The notes beneath the pieces are model-generated. The model saw nothing but the letters and a program-made list of their open reading frames with translations. It had not been told where the DNA came from and searched no databases. Shown piece after piece: positions 34,515 through 43,022 of a DNA stretch of 64,000 bases; positions within the stretch are counted from its first letter, which is position 1, and every line of letters begins with the position of its first letter. The stretch is taken from assembly GCA_958366985.1 (NCBI GenBank), contig CATXDC010000002.1:124001-188000 (forward strand). Reading direction: 5' to 3'. A program made the position numbers and the translations under genes. The DNA is from an uncultured Oscillospiraceae bacterium. GTDB lineage: Bacteria; Bacillota; Clostridia; Oscillospirales; Acutalibacteraceae.

Positions 34515-35867
34515 ATGGAAACAAAAGGATTTGACGAGCTTTTCTCTCTGCTTCATTCAAATCAGCTGGCACAGCTGAGAAACAGGCTCTGTGAAATGAA
34601 CGTCGTAGATATTGCGGAATTTCTTGAGGAAAACGAGCCGGAAAAAATGATGCTCATTTTCCGTATACTGCCAAAGGATATTTCGGCAGATGTATTTGCC
34701 TATCTTGATTCTGATAATCAGACACACATAGTAAATGCGGCAACTGACAGGGAGCTTACCTCCCTTGTAGAAGACCTTTATCTTGACGATGCCGTTGATT
34801 TTCTTGAAGAAGTTCCTGCAAACGTAGTTAAAAGAGTTTTGGCTCATACGGATAGTGAAACAAGAGCACTTATCAACAGCTTTCTTCAGTATCCCGATAA
34901 CTCTGCGGGAAGCATAATGACCATTGAGATGGTAGAGCTTCATGACAGACTCACTGTTGATGAGGCTATCAAAGTAATCCGTGCAACGGGTGTTGATAAG
35001 GAGACAATTTATACCTGCTACTGTATTAACGATAACCGTAAGCTTATAGGAACAATTCCATTAAGACGTCTTATTCTGAGCAAGGGAACCGATAAGGTCA
35101 GGGACATAATGGATGACGACGAGCAGCTTATTTACGTCAATACCCTTGAGGATCAGGAAGAGGTTGCTGATATCGCCCGTAAATACGACCTTTTGAGCGT
35201 GCCGGTTGTGGATAACGAAAAAAGGCTTGTGGGTATTATTACTATCGACGATATCGTTGATATCATCGAAGAGGAGAACACAGAGGACCTTGAAAAGATG
35301 GCTCTTCTTCATCCGTCTGATAATGAATATCTTAAAACAGGCGTTTTTACTCTTGCCAAAAACAGAATTATATGGCTGCTTATACTGATGGTTTCGGCAA
35401 CCTTTACAGGTAAGATAATAGAGAATTATGAGAATATGCTTTCTGCAATAGCGGGACTTACAGCATGTATACCGATGCTTATGGACACGGGCGGAAACTC
35501 CGGTAACCAGACATCAACACTTGTTATCAGAGGACTTGCCCTTGGCGAAATCGAAATTAAGGATTATTTCAAGGTGCTTTGGAAAGAGTTCCGAGTCAGT
35601 CTTATCTGCGGCGGAATACTTGCAGTTGCCAATATTGCCAGAATGTTTGTAGTAGGCAGTGCAGGCGGAATTTCCGTATTCCTCGTTGTAAGCGGCGCAA
35701 TGTTCTTTGCTGTTGTAGTTGCAAAGGCAATCGGATGTACTCTTCCCATACTTGCAAAGCTTGTACATCTTGACCCGGCGCTTATGGCTGGACCTATGAT
35801 TACAACCATTGTCGATGCCATAACACTGATTATCTATTTTGCTCTTGCAAGCCTTTTCCTTTTGTAA
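34515..35867 (+). CDS. mgtE: Magnesium transporter MgtE
   Basis: A 450-residue Mg2+ channel/transporter. An acidic N domain (about 1-125, helical MgtE_N repeats) precedes paired CBS domains (about 130-255), whose Mg2+ binding gates the pore. Five transmembrane helices follow, with the signature PMLMDTGGNSGNQTSTLVIRGLALGEI. The ATG at 34515 follows a terminator/Shine-Dalgarno hairpin, so expression is probably controlled by the leader. It is a single-gene unit ending in a terminator. Confidence 0.96.
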   Translation: METKGFDELFSLLHSNQLAQLRNRLCEMNVVDIAEFLEENEPEKMMLIFRILPKDISADVFAYLDSDNQTHIVNAATDRELTSLVEDLYLDDAVDFLEEVPANVVKRVLAHTDSETRALINSFLQYPDNSAGSIMTIEMVELHDRLTVDEAIKVIRATGVDKETIYTCYCINDNRKLIGTIPLRRLILSKGTDKVRDIMDDDEQLIYVNTLEDQEEVADIARKYDLLSVPVVDNEKRLVGIITIDDIVDIIEEENTEDLEKMALLHPSDNEYLKTGVFTLAKNRIIWLLILMVSATFTGKIIENYENMLSAIAGLTACIPMLMDTGGNSGNQTSTLVIRGLALGEIEIKDYFKVLWKEFRVSLICGGILAVANIARMFVVGSAGGISVFLVVSGAMFFAVVVAKAIGCTLPILAKLVHLDPALMAGPMITTIVDAITLIIYFALASLFLL

Positions 35868-35919
35868 CAATAAATGTCCAATAAGCGTAAATCCAAAAGA
35901 AAATATCATAAAAGTACAG

Positions 35920-35953
35920 AAACGGAAGCGAATAAAATTTGCTTCCGTTTTTT
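35920..35953 (+). terminator. Terminator after mgtE
   Basis: AAACGGAAGC pairs with GCTTCCGTTT around an 11-base loop and is followed by further T residues. Confidence 0.88.
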
Positions 35954-35988
35954 ATATATATCTTTTGATTTTAGAGCATATTTCTCTG

Positions 35989-36015
35989 TTGTTTTTACGC
36001 AAAATATGGTATACT
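35989..36015 (+). promoter_or_regulatory. Probable promoter for rlmB
   Basis: TTGTTT (35989-35994) and TATACT (36010-36015) are 15 bases apart, about 70 bases before the rlmB ATG. Confidence 0.5.
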
Positions 36016-36083
36016 CTAATAAATATAGCAATATCTGTACGATTTTAAGGTTATTTTGGCAAAGGACTCCGGAGGATATATAA

Positions 36084-36839
36084 ATGGATAATTTCAATGA
36101 AAAAGAGAAGTCAAATCTTGTTATAGGCCGCAATGCGGTTGCAGAGGCAATCCGTGCAGGCAGAGAGATAGATACACTTATGGTGGCCGTCGGTGAACGA
36201 GGCGGTTCAGTTGGAAAAATGATAGCTCAGTGCCGTGAAAAAGGCGTTGTTATAAAAGAGGTTGACCGCAGAAAGCTTGATAAAATTTGCTGCGGTGAAA
36301 ATCATCAGGGCATTGCAGCTTTCATAGCAGCCTATGAATATTCTACAATAGAGGATATATTCAATCTTGCAAAGTCAAAGGACGAAGAGCCTTTTATAAT
36401 AGTGTGCGATGAAATAGAAGATCCGCACAATTTAGGTGCAATAATAAGAACTGCCGAAGCGGCGGGAGCTCATGGGGTTATTATTCCCAAAAGGAGAAGC
36501 GCATCCCTTAGCTTTGCCGTTTCAAAAACCTCCGCAGGAGCTTTGGAGTATGTACCAGTTGCTAGAGTGAGCAATCTGCCCTCTGCAATAGACGAGCTCA
36601 AAAAGAGGGGCGTGTGGTTCTATGGAGCTGATATGGACGGAGAACCATGGAATAAGGTTTCTTTCGGAAAAAGTGCAACAGCTCTTGTAATCGGCTCTGA
36701 AGGAGCTGGAATAGGTAGACTTGTAAAATCAAAGTGTGACGTCATAGTTTCCCTGCCCATGAGGGGAAAAATAAATTCTCTCAACGCTTCCGTAGCGGCG
36801 GGAATTTTAATGTACGAGGTGGCAAGACAGCGGCTGTAA
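36084..36839 (+). CDS. rlmB: 23S rRNA (guanosine-2'-O-)-methyltransferase RlmB/TrmH family
   Basis: A 251-residue SPOUT methyltransferase using SAM. The N-terminal L30e-like substrate domain begins VIGRNAVAEAIRAG. The knotted domain has motif I DEIEDPHNLGAIIRTAEAAGAHG, motif II VIGSEGAGIGRLV, and motif III LPMRGKINSLNASVAAGI. It probably methylates G2251 of 23S rRNA. The ribosome-binding site is GGAGGA. The next gene begins 13 bases after its stop, so they are likely cotranscribed. Confidence 0.93.
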   Translation: MDNFNEKEKSNLVIGRNAVAEAIRAGREIDTLMVAVGERGGSVGKMIAQCREKGVVIKEVDRRKLDKICCGENHQGIAAFIAAYEYSTIEDIFNLAKSKDEEPFIIVCDEIEDPHNLGAIIRTAEAAGAHGVIIPKRRSASLSFAVSKTSAGALEYVPVARVSNLPSAIDELKKRGVWFYGADMDGEPWNKVSFGKSATALVIGSEGAGIGRLVKSKCDVIVSLPMRGKINSLNASVAAGILMYEVARQRL

Positions 36840-36852
36840 GGAGGGGAATGAA

Positions 36853-39546
36853 TTGAGCGAAGATAAAAAAGGCGGAAATAACAGAAATAATAATGGGAAC
36901 AACAGCGGAAATGGTTCCGATTTTTCAATAGATAAAATACTTGCGGAGGTTCGTGCTGCAAGGGACGGAAGAATAGATGACGAAGATTTCGGTGAAGAAG
37001 CGGTTTTGTCAAGATCCATGGAGGATATTGACAAGCTTTTGGAGCCGAGAAAGCGCATAGAAGTAAGCGATATAATAACCGATGAGCTTCTTGAGGCAGC
37101 CGGTGAAAAGCCTGCGGATGATGAATCTGATAAAAAGCAGGAACCTTCCAAGCCTTCGGTAAAAGAGGAAAAGACGAGAATTGTAGGCGGACTTAAGGAA
37201 AGCGATTATAGCGGCAGTTCGTTTAAAAATTCCAAAACCATAGTGGGTGCAGGCGGTAAAATAGAAACCGATGAATACAGAAGAAGGTTTATAAACCGTC
37301 CTGTTCAGAAGATAGAGCGCACTGCTGATTTTCAGCGCAAGTTTGACAGCAGAGAGCCGAGGATGATTGAGCGTCCGGGCATTGTAACAAGGCGAAGCTC
37401 AATGTCGGCTACAGCTGACTTGGCGCCATTGCCGACCCTTGTAACTGCCGAGGATGCAGATAACAACGAAAAGACAAGAAAGAGCGGATTTATCCGTCCG
37501 AGAGTTGAGGAGAAAGCTCCCGAGCACAGAGAAATTGAGGGACAAATACACTTTGACGCCTTTGAAAATGCCAGTGATGACTGGGTTGAAAAAATAGATG
37601 AGGAAGAAGCGGAAGAAGCTCTTAAGAAGAAGAGAAAAGAAAAGATCAAGGGCTTTAAAATTTTCGGAATAGAGGATCTTGCTGATATTGAGGATGACGA
37701 AGATATCGAAGAGATAGAAGAGTCTGAAGATGACCGTGAAGAATCCTCCGGCGGAAAAAAGAAAAATACCAAAAAAACTGAAAAACAGGAAAAAGTACAA
37801 AAGAGCAATAAACACGATGCTCAGAAAGAAAATGAAACTCAGGATGAGATAGAGCTTTATAAAGCCTCAGATACTCCTAAAGTGGCTGCTCTTTTGCGTA
37901 AAGAAATGCTTCACAGCCTTGGCGGAATAGCTGTTTGTGTATTTATTACGGTTATGTACCTTATTTTTTCTTTAACCGGTTATTCAAGCGGCTCTGCCGG
38001 TGCGCAGATGCTTACAACCTTTAATCTGGTTGTGGTTTGTGCAGCTATAATAGGCGGCGGGGTATCCGCAGTAAGAGGAGCAGAGAATCTCATAAAAGGT
38101 AAACCCAATGCCGATACTGCTGTTACAGCGGCTCTTTTGGCAGCGGCAATTCAGGGCGTGTGGGCTTTCGGAGTATCCCCGCAGAAATTGGTGCCGTTAT
38201 ACGGCTGCGCTGCCGCACTGTGCACAGTATTTAATCTTGCGGGACATTATCTTGTAGCTTCAAGAGCCTATAAAAATCTCCGTTTCCTTGCACCGCTGAG
38301 AAAAAAATACAGCATACAGGAAATAGAGAATAAAGAAACCGCCTTTGAAATCGGCAGAGGACTTTTGATGGGGGATCCCGATATACGCTGCTCAGTGCCA
38401 ATTAAGTTCCCGTCAAAGTTTATTGAAAATACATATGCAGCTGATCCGGCAAATAAATATTCAAAAGTGATGATGCCTGTATTTTTCCTTTTAAGCCTTG
38501 CGGCGGGAATTATATATGCAGTGATTAAATCCGACTATTTTGCAGGAGCTTCACTGTTTGCGGCAGCTGCCTGTGTAAGTATGCCGTCCTGTGCTCTTAT
38601 AGCTTCAAATCTTCCTTTGGGAAAAGCAGATACGAAGCTTACCCGTATAGGCGCAATGATTTCGGGACATAAGGCTGTCGGAGAATGCGGTGATGTAAAT
38701 GCCGTAGTACTCGATTCTTCCGATATATTCAGTGAGGGCGGATGTACCATTTACGGTATTAAAACCTATCACGGTATGCGTGTGGACGATGCTATTCTTG
38801 ATACAGCGGCAATAGTTATAAAAGCAGGAGGACCCAGCGGAGAGGTATTTGACCGTGTTATTTTAGGTAAGCGTGATATTTTGCCTCCCGTTGAAAATCT
38901 TGTATATGAGGATAAATTGGGACTTTCCGCATGGATACATGGAAGACGTGTACTTGTAGGAAACAGGGATCTTCTTATAAATCACAATGTTGAAGCACCG
39001 AACAGAGAGAGTGAGCTTAAATACAGGCACGATAACCGTCAGATTATGTATCTTGCAGTTTCCGGAAAAATAGCGGCCATGTTCGTTGTGGGATATAAAG
39101 CAAATCCGGGAATCAAGGCGTCTCTTAAAATGATGGAAAACAAGGGCATAAGCGTACTTGTAAGGACATCCGATGCAAATATCACTGAAGAACTTATTTC
39201 AAACTTCTTCGGAGTTCACAAAAACGCTGTAAAGGTAATAAGTGCCGTTGCAGGAGAGATGTACCGAAAAGAGCGTCTTAAAAAAAGAGATGCCGAAGCG
39301 AAAATTATACATAACGGAAGCGTAAAATCAATGCTTGGCGCTGTAAACGCTGCGGCAGGACTTTATTACAGCCGAGGTTTAATAACTTCAATTCAGTCCA
39401 TACTTTCAGCTTTCGGTTTTGGAATTGCTGTTCTTTTGGTTTTCCTTTCAGGTTTCAGACAGCTTCCCACTTATTCGCTGGTTATCTATCAGCTTATATG
39501 TGCCGGTATAATATATTGCTTTACCGCTCTTAAAAAGAAACTGTAA
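36853..39546 (+). CDS. Degenerate P-type-ATPase-like membrane protein with disordered acidic N-terminus
   Basis: 897 residues from TTG 36853 (GGAGGGG upstream). Residues 1 to about 345 are polar, Asn/Gly-rich then highly charged, and probably disordered. The remainder has P1B-type ATPase topology: four helices, a reduced A region without TGE, two helices with SMPSC at the usual CPC site, a soluble P/N region, then two helices. The phosphorylation loop reads VVLDSSDIFSEGG (Asp621; KTGT lost). The N-domain GRRVLVGNRDLL (697-708) is retained. TGD is RTSD (771-774), and the GDGxND hinge is not recognisable. Probably non-pumping; the role is unknown. Confidence 0.7.
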   Translation: MSEDKKGGNNRNNNGNNSGNGSDFSIDKILAEVRAARDGRIDDEDFGEEAVLSRSMEDIDKLLEPRKRIEVSDIITDELLEAAGEKPADDESDKKQEPSKPSVKEEKTRIVGGLKESDYSGSSFKNSKTIVGAGGKIETDEYRRRFINRPVQKIERTADFQRKFDSREPRMIERPGIVTRRSSMSATADLAPLPTLVTAEDADNNEKTRKSGFIRPRVEEKAPEHREIEGQIHFDAFENASDDWVEKIDEEEAEEALKKKRKEKIKGFKIFGIEDLADIEDDEDIEEIEESEDDREESSGGKKKNTKKTEKQEKVQKSNKHDAQKENETQDEIELYKASDTPKVAALLRKEMLHSLGGIAVCVFITVMYLIFSLTGYSSGSAGAQMLTTFNLVVVCAAIIGGGVSAVRGAENLIKGKPNADTAVTAALLAAAIQGVWAFGVSPQKLVPLYGCAAALCTVFNLAGHYLVASRAYKNLRFLAPLRKKYSIQEIENKETAFEIGRGLLMGDPDIRCSVPIKFPSKFIENTYAADPANKYSKVMMPVFFLLSLAAGIIYAVIKSDYFAGASLFAAAACVSMPSCALIASNLPLGKADTKLTRIGAMISGHKAVGECGDVNAVVLDSSDIFSEGGCTIYGIKTYHGMRVDDAILDTAAIVIKAGGPSGEVFDRVILGKRDILPPVENLVYEDKLGLSAWIHGRRVLVGNRDLLINHNVEAPNRESELKYRHDNRQIMYLAVSGKIAAMFVVGYKANPGIKASLKMMENKGISVLVRTSDANITEELISNFFGVHKNAVKVISAVAGEMYRKERLKKRDAEAKIIHNGSVKSMLGAVNAAAGLYYSRGLITSIQSILSAFGFGIAVLLVFLSGFRQLPTYSLVIYQLICAGIIYCFTALKKKL

Positions 39547-39566
39547 TTTTACCGATTTTAAAAATA

Positions 39567-39597
39567 CCCGCCGGACAAAACCTTCGGCGGGATTTTT
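39567..39597 (+). terminator. Terminator after the ATPase-like gene
   Basis: CCCGCCG pairs with CGGCGGG around an 11-base loop, followed by ATTTTT. A second A/T-rich hairpin with one bulge lies at about 39611-39641, just ahead of the sialidase gene. Confidence 0.82.
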
Positions 39598-39673
39598 AAA
39601 GATATATCGGAAAAAACGCTCATTATGATGAGGTGTTTTTTCGTCAATTAAAATTTATATGGAGGCGAAATCA

Positions 39674-41200
39674 ATGGTTTTTGCGGCTGTTTTATCAGCA
39701 GTATTTTATCTGCTTTTTACCGCAGGTCTTATTTTGTTTATAAAAGTTAATAACGGTATGTTTTTCAGTACAGCTAAGTTTGCTTTTATTTCTGTATTGA
39801 CTCTGCTGGTTTTCCCGGCAGTATATTTTGGAACATTTTGGATAGGAAACGATTTCAGAATTTTTTCCGCAGTTTTAACTGCTTTAAGTGTTCTCTTACT
39901 TATATTTATAATCTATAAGGGACTTATAAAGGATATCTTTCAGCCCCTTGCTCTTACAACAGAGGGAACAATAGTGATGATTGTCGGAGCAGTTCTCACT
40001 CTTGTTGCAAATATTATATGCTCTTTTTCCTCTTCCTTTGCTGTGGTTTCCTTTGCTTCTTCAGCAGGACTTTTCTGCGTGATGCTGTGGGGACTTATCT
40101 GGTCAAAAGCGCAGGGATGGCAGAAATTTGAAAATCTTGAGGCAGAGCCCATGTTTATTTTTGAAAACACAGAGGGCGGCTACTCTACTTTCAGACTTCC
40201 TTCACTTGTGAGACTCAAAAAAGATTTTCTTAATATCAGGGATAAAAGCTTTACTTCCGATGTACTTATGGCATGTGCCGAAGGAAGAAAGAATTCAGCC
40301 CGTGATACCGGAAGAGTGGATATAGTATGCAAATTCTCTTCGGATAACGGTAAAACATGGACTCCCCTTAAAGTGCTTTTTACCTATGGAGAAAAAGTCG
40401 GAAAATACGGAAATCCTACTCCTGTTGCCGATGAAAAAACAGGGCTTATCAATTTTGTACTTATGACCGCCACAAAAGAAAGCGGCTTTAACTATGATAC
40501 CTACTGTTACAGGGGAACCCTTACCTCAGATTATGAATTCCACTGGGAGGATAAGAATAATATTTCTCTTCCAAAGCTTCAGGGCAAAGTGAAATCAGGT
40601 TCTGACGGAGTGCGTAAGGACACTTTAATGGTAGGCCCCAGTAAAGGAGTTCAGATCAAAAACGGCGAAAAGGCAGGACGTCTTATTATTCCCGCAAGCA
40701 ATGATGGTGATTCCTTTGTTCTTTACAGTGACGATAACGGTAAGCACTGGCAGCGTGGAGAGAAAGCCGGTTCAGGCAACGAGTGTGAAGCGACAGAGCT
40801 TCCAAACGGCGATATCGTAATGGTAATACGTGAAAATACCATGTGCACAATGTATCATCCAAAGCAGTTCCAGTGCCTTTCCTACTCTTCTAACGGCGGC
40901 GAGAGCTGGTATGAGAGTATGTTTAAAACAGACCTTCGCTCTCCCATATGCATGACCTCCCTTGACAGAGCAGGTGATATGCTCTGTATCTCATATCCTG
41001 ATTCCTTTACAACAAGACGTGGACTTACCGCTGCGGTAAGCCTTGACAGCGGCAAAAGCTGGAAGAAAAAGCTTTTGTATTCGGGAGCGGCAGGATATTC
41101 AAGTGTTGCAGCCAATGAAAATGGTGATTTGTTTGTCCTTGCAGAAATAGGAAAAGTAAATTACAACGAAGCCCTTGTATTTTTACATACAAAGTTTTAA
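39674..41200 (+). CDS. Membrane-anchored sialidase-like protein (BNR/Asp-box)
   Basis: 508 residues from ATG 39674, chosen because GGAGG at 39661-39665 is well spaced; an upstream ATG at 39659 would overlap that site. About five transmembrane helices (residues 1-145) precede a six-blade propeller-like domain. The domain has STFRLPSL (Arg174, the RIP-type motif), DTGR, and four Asp boxes: SSDNGKTW, SDDNGKHW, SSNGGESW and SLDSGKSW. ATELPNGDIVMVIREN resembles the catalytic Glu/Arg strand. It is likely displayed outside the membrane. Sialic acid as substrate is inferred. Confidence 0.78.
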   Translation: MVFAAVLSAVFYLLFTAGLILFIKVNNGMFFSTAKFAFISVLTLLVFPAVYFGTFWIGNDFRIFSAVLTALSVLLLIFIIYKGLIKDIFQPLALTTEGTIVMIVGAVLTLVANIICSFSSSFAVVSFASSAGLFCVMLWGLIWSKAQGWQKFENLEAEPMFIFENTEGGYSTFRLPSLVRLKKDFLNIRDKSFTSDVLMACAEGRKNSARDTGRVDIVCKFSSDNGKTWTPLKVLFTYGEKVGKYGNPTPVADEKTGLINFVLMTATKESGFNYDTYCYRGTLTSDYEFHWEDKNNISLPKLQGKVKSGSDGVRKDTLMVGPSKGVQIKNGEKAGRLIIPASNDGDSFVLYSDDNGKHWQRGEKAGSGNECEATELPNGDIVMVIRENTMCTMYHPKQFQCLSYSSNGGESWYESMFKTDLRSPICMTSLDRAGDMLCISYPDSFTTRRGLTAAVSLDSGKSWKKKLLYSGAAGYSSVAANENGDLFVLAEIGKVNYNEALVFLHTKF

Positions 41201-41204
41201 AGAT

Positions 41205-41247
41205 AAAAACAGCGTCCTGCGTTTATTTTTGGCAGGACGCTGTTTTT
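41205..41247. terminator. Bidirectional terminator between sialidase and spoVAE
   Basis: An AAAAACAGCGTCCTGC arm pairs perfectly with GCAGGACGCTGTTTTT around an 11-base loop, giving T-runs on both strands. The spoVAE stop codon lies in the T-run. Confidence 0.93.
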
Positions 41248-41599
41248 ATTTGTCTTTTGGTTTTGTAATAAGGGATACTGCAAGACCGCCAAGCATTGCG
41301 GCGGTTATTCCGGCAGCTCCCGAGGAGAGAGGACCAGTCAGTACTCCTGAAAGACCGTTTTCCGAAACAGCTTCTTTTGTACCCTGAGCGAGAAGATTTC
41401 CAAAACCGGTAAGAGGAGTGAGAGCGCCTGCTCCTGCCCATTCTACAATGGGCTCATAAAGTCCTGCACCACCAAGAATAACACCTGCAACTACAAATGA
41501 TACAAGTATTTTTGCCGGAGTTAGATTTGTTCGGTCAATTAAAATCTGTCCTATGGCACAGATTAATCCTCCCACAAGAAATGCTTTAAAAAAAATCAT
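41246..41599 (-). CDS. spoVAE: Stage V sporulation protein AE
   Basis: A 117-residue membrane protein matching SpoVAE along its length: FLVGGLICAIGQILIDRTNLTP, GVILGGAGLYEPIVEWAGAGA, LTGFGNLLAQG, and a final GITAAMLGGLAVSLITKP. SpoVA proteins form the spore inner-membrane channel for Ca-dipicolinic acid. spoVAC and spoVAD, normally adjacent, are absent nearby. The Shine-Dalgarno is weak, and no clear sigma-G promoter was found in the 198 bases upstream. Confidence 0.9.
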   Translation of the reverse strand: MIFFKAFLVGGLICAIGQILIDRTNLTPAKILVSFVVAGVILGGAGLYEPIVEWAGAGALTPLTGFGNLLAQGTKEAVSENGLSGVLTGPLSSGAAGITAAMLGGLAVSLITKPKDK

Positions 41600-41797
41600 A
41601 TATTAACGCACGTGCCTTTCTGAAACTGTCTTGAGACAGACAGTTTTTCCAAGTTCGGATATTCAAAATTTATAATTATTCTCCCCTTTGAAAAAGAAAA
41701 TATTCCAGAAAAGCAGCAAATATATGCAATGATAATATCCGTCATAATAAAGCTAAAAACATATGATTTTTGTGTTTATGGTGCTGTAATAACAAAG

Positions 41798-42223
41798 TTA
41801 CTTTTCTTTTAAAATACTCAATATTTTTTGGATTTTTTTTCTTTTACCGTTTTCTGCTATTGCGCCAAAAGTGCTTTTTGGATTCATTTGCTGACTCAGA
41901 ATTTGTTCCATATCTTCCGTTGAAGTTGGAGTTTTAAAGTCAATGCACATTCCGATGGATATAGCATACAGATGATCTTTTACAGCACCCCAGCCGTCTT
42001 TTATTGTAAAATAGTATCGGTTATCTGAGGTGCTTAATAATAATTCTTCCCCATTGCTAATGCCGTGACAGTAAAAAGAATCGGAGGACAAAATTCCATC
42101 TATTATTCTTTCTTTATTTAACACAGTAAGTTCTTTGAATCGGATACCTTTTTTCAAAGGATGAGTATCCATTAAACAAATTGAATTGATTTTTGCTGTT
42201 TGCTCTAATTTTTTTGATATCAT
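41798..42223 (-). CDS. Hypothetical protein, 141 residues
   Basis: A soluble-looking protein beginning MISKKLEQTAKINSICLMDT, with a central YYFTIKDGWGAVKDHLYAISIGM and a basic C-terminus (KRKKIQKILSILKEK). No family was recognised. AGGAGGA precedes the ATG, so expression is likely. It is AT-rich relative to the housekeeping genes and sits beside an orphan zinc-ribbon/HTH gene. Confidence 0.6.
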   Translation of the reverse strand: MISKKLEQTAKINSICLMDTHPLKKGIRFKELTVLNKERIIDGILSSDSFYCHGISNGEELLLSTSDNRYYFTIKDGWGAVKDHLYAISIGMCIDFKTPTSTEDMEQILSQQMNPKSTFGAIAENGKRKKIQKILSILKEK

Positions 42224-42381
42224 AAAAACATCCTCCTGTCAGAGAAATCCAAAATTCAGATAAAAAACTTATCAGCCCGGACAATGATTTTAGTATAACA
42301 CAAATTATTTTCAGACCTTATTGTTGATGTATAGATAGATAAAAGATATAATGATAAGCAGCTTAGAATGAGGTGATTGAA

Positions 42382-42831
42382 ATGGTGATTTGTAAGAAAT
42401 GCGGTTCCTGTGATACAGTAAAAAACGGTATAATACGAGAGAAGCAGCGATATAAATGCAAAAGATGCGGCTGCAACTTTGTTGAAAATGATGACAGAGT
42501 TGCTAGGGAAGCATCTATCTTAAAAGCGTTAAATTTGATATTTCAATCGCTTAGCAATATTTCTTATACAACACTGGAAAAGATGTTTCATCGAGATCGT
42601 TCTTTGATTCATCGCTGGAGTAAAGACATAGTGTTTGATAAGTGGAGATCACGCTGCAAAAAGGATGATATTGAAATCAATGTGAATCAGCTGGAACACT
42701 ACGTAAAAGAAAATGAAAAAATATTCGATTCCTCTAAACCGATTTTTGTGTCATCCGGAAAGCTAACAGAAAGCTATTCTGCAATAGTAATTTTACAACC
42801 TCATGGTGCAAGAGAAAGAAGCAGTTGGTGA
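42382..42831 (+). CDS. Zinc-ribbon/HTH protein related to IS1-type InsA
   Basis: 149 residues from ATG 42382, with AGGTGA five bases upstream; a GTG at 42373 is the alternative. The N-terminal zinc ribbon is CKKCGSCDTVKNG...YKCKRCGCNF, followed by an HTH-like segment ISYTTLEKMFHRDRSLIHRW, as in the InsA/transposase DNA-binding half. No DDE catalytic domain, second frame or terminal inverted repeat was seen. It could be a truncated transposase or a free-standing regulator. Confidence 0.65.
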   Translation: MVICKKCGSCDTVKNGIIREKQRYKCKRCGCNFVENDDRVAREASILKALNLIFQSLSNISYTTLEKMFHRDRSLIHRWSKDIVFDKWRSRCKKDDIEINVNQLEHYVKENEKIFDSSKPIFVSSGKLTESYSAIVILQPHGARERSSW

Positions 42832-42923
42832 ATTAATAATTTAAAGGTTAATAGGAGATATAAAAATAAATTTTGTAGCATTTAGGTAAATTTATATCTG
42901 TTCCAAATGCAGGGGAACAAATA

Positions 42924-42954
42924 AAGACGGCATAGCCTTGTGCTATGCCGTCTT
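42924..42954. other. Perfect 13-bp hairpin after the zinc-ribbon gene
   Basis: AAGACGGCATAGC pairs with GCTATGCCGTCTT over a five-base loop. No T-run follows on the plus strand, while the minus strand has TTTATTTG. It is probably a terminator shared by the convergent genes. Confidence 0.6.
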
Positions 42955-42986
42955 ATACATATTAACTCAAATGCAGAAATAAGCTT

Positions 42987-43014
42987 GAGCCACCTTCCGG
43001 CAAGAGGGTGGCTC
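42987..43014 (-). terminator. Probable terminator of the MdoB/LtaS-like gene
   Basis: GAGCCACC pairs with GGTGGCTC eight bases after the minus-strand stop, followed on that strand by a moderately T-rich stretch. Confidence 0.6.
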
Positions 43015-43022
43015 TAAACTTA

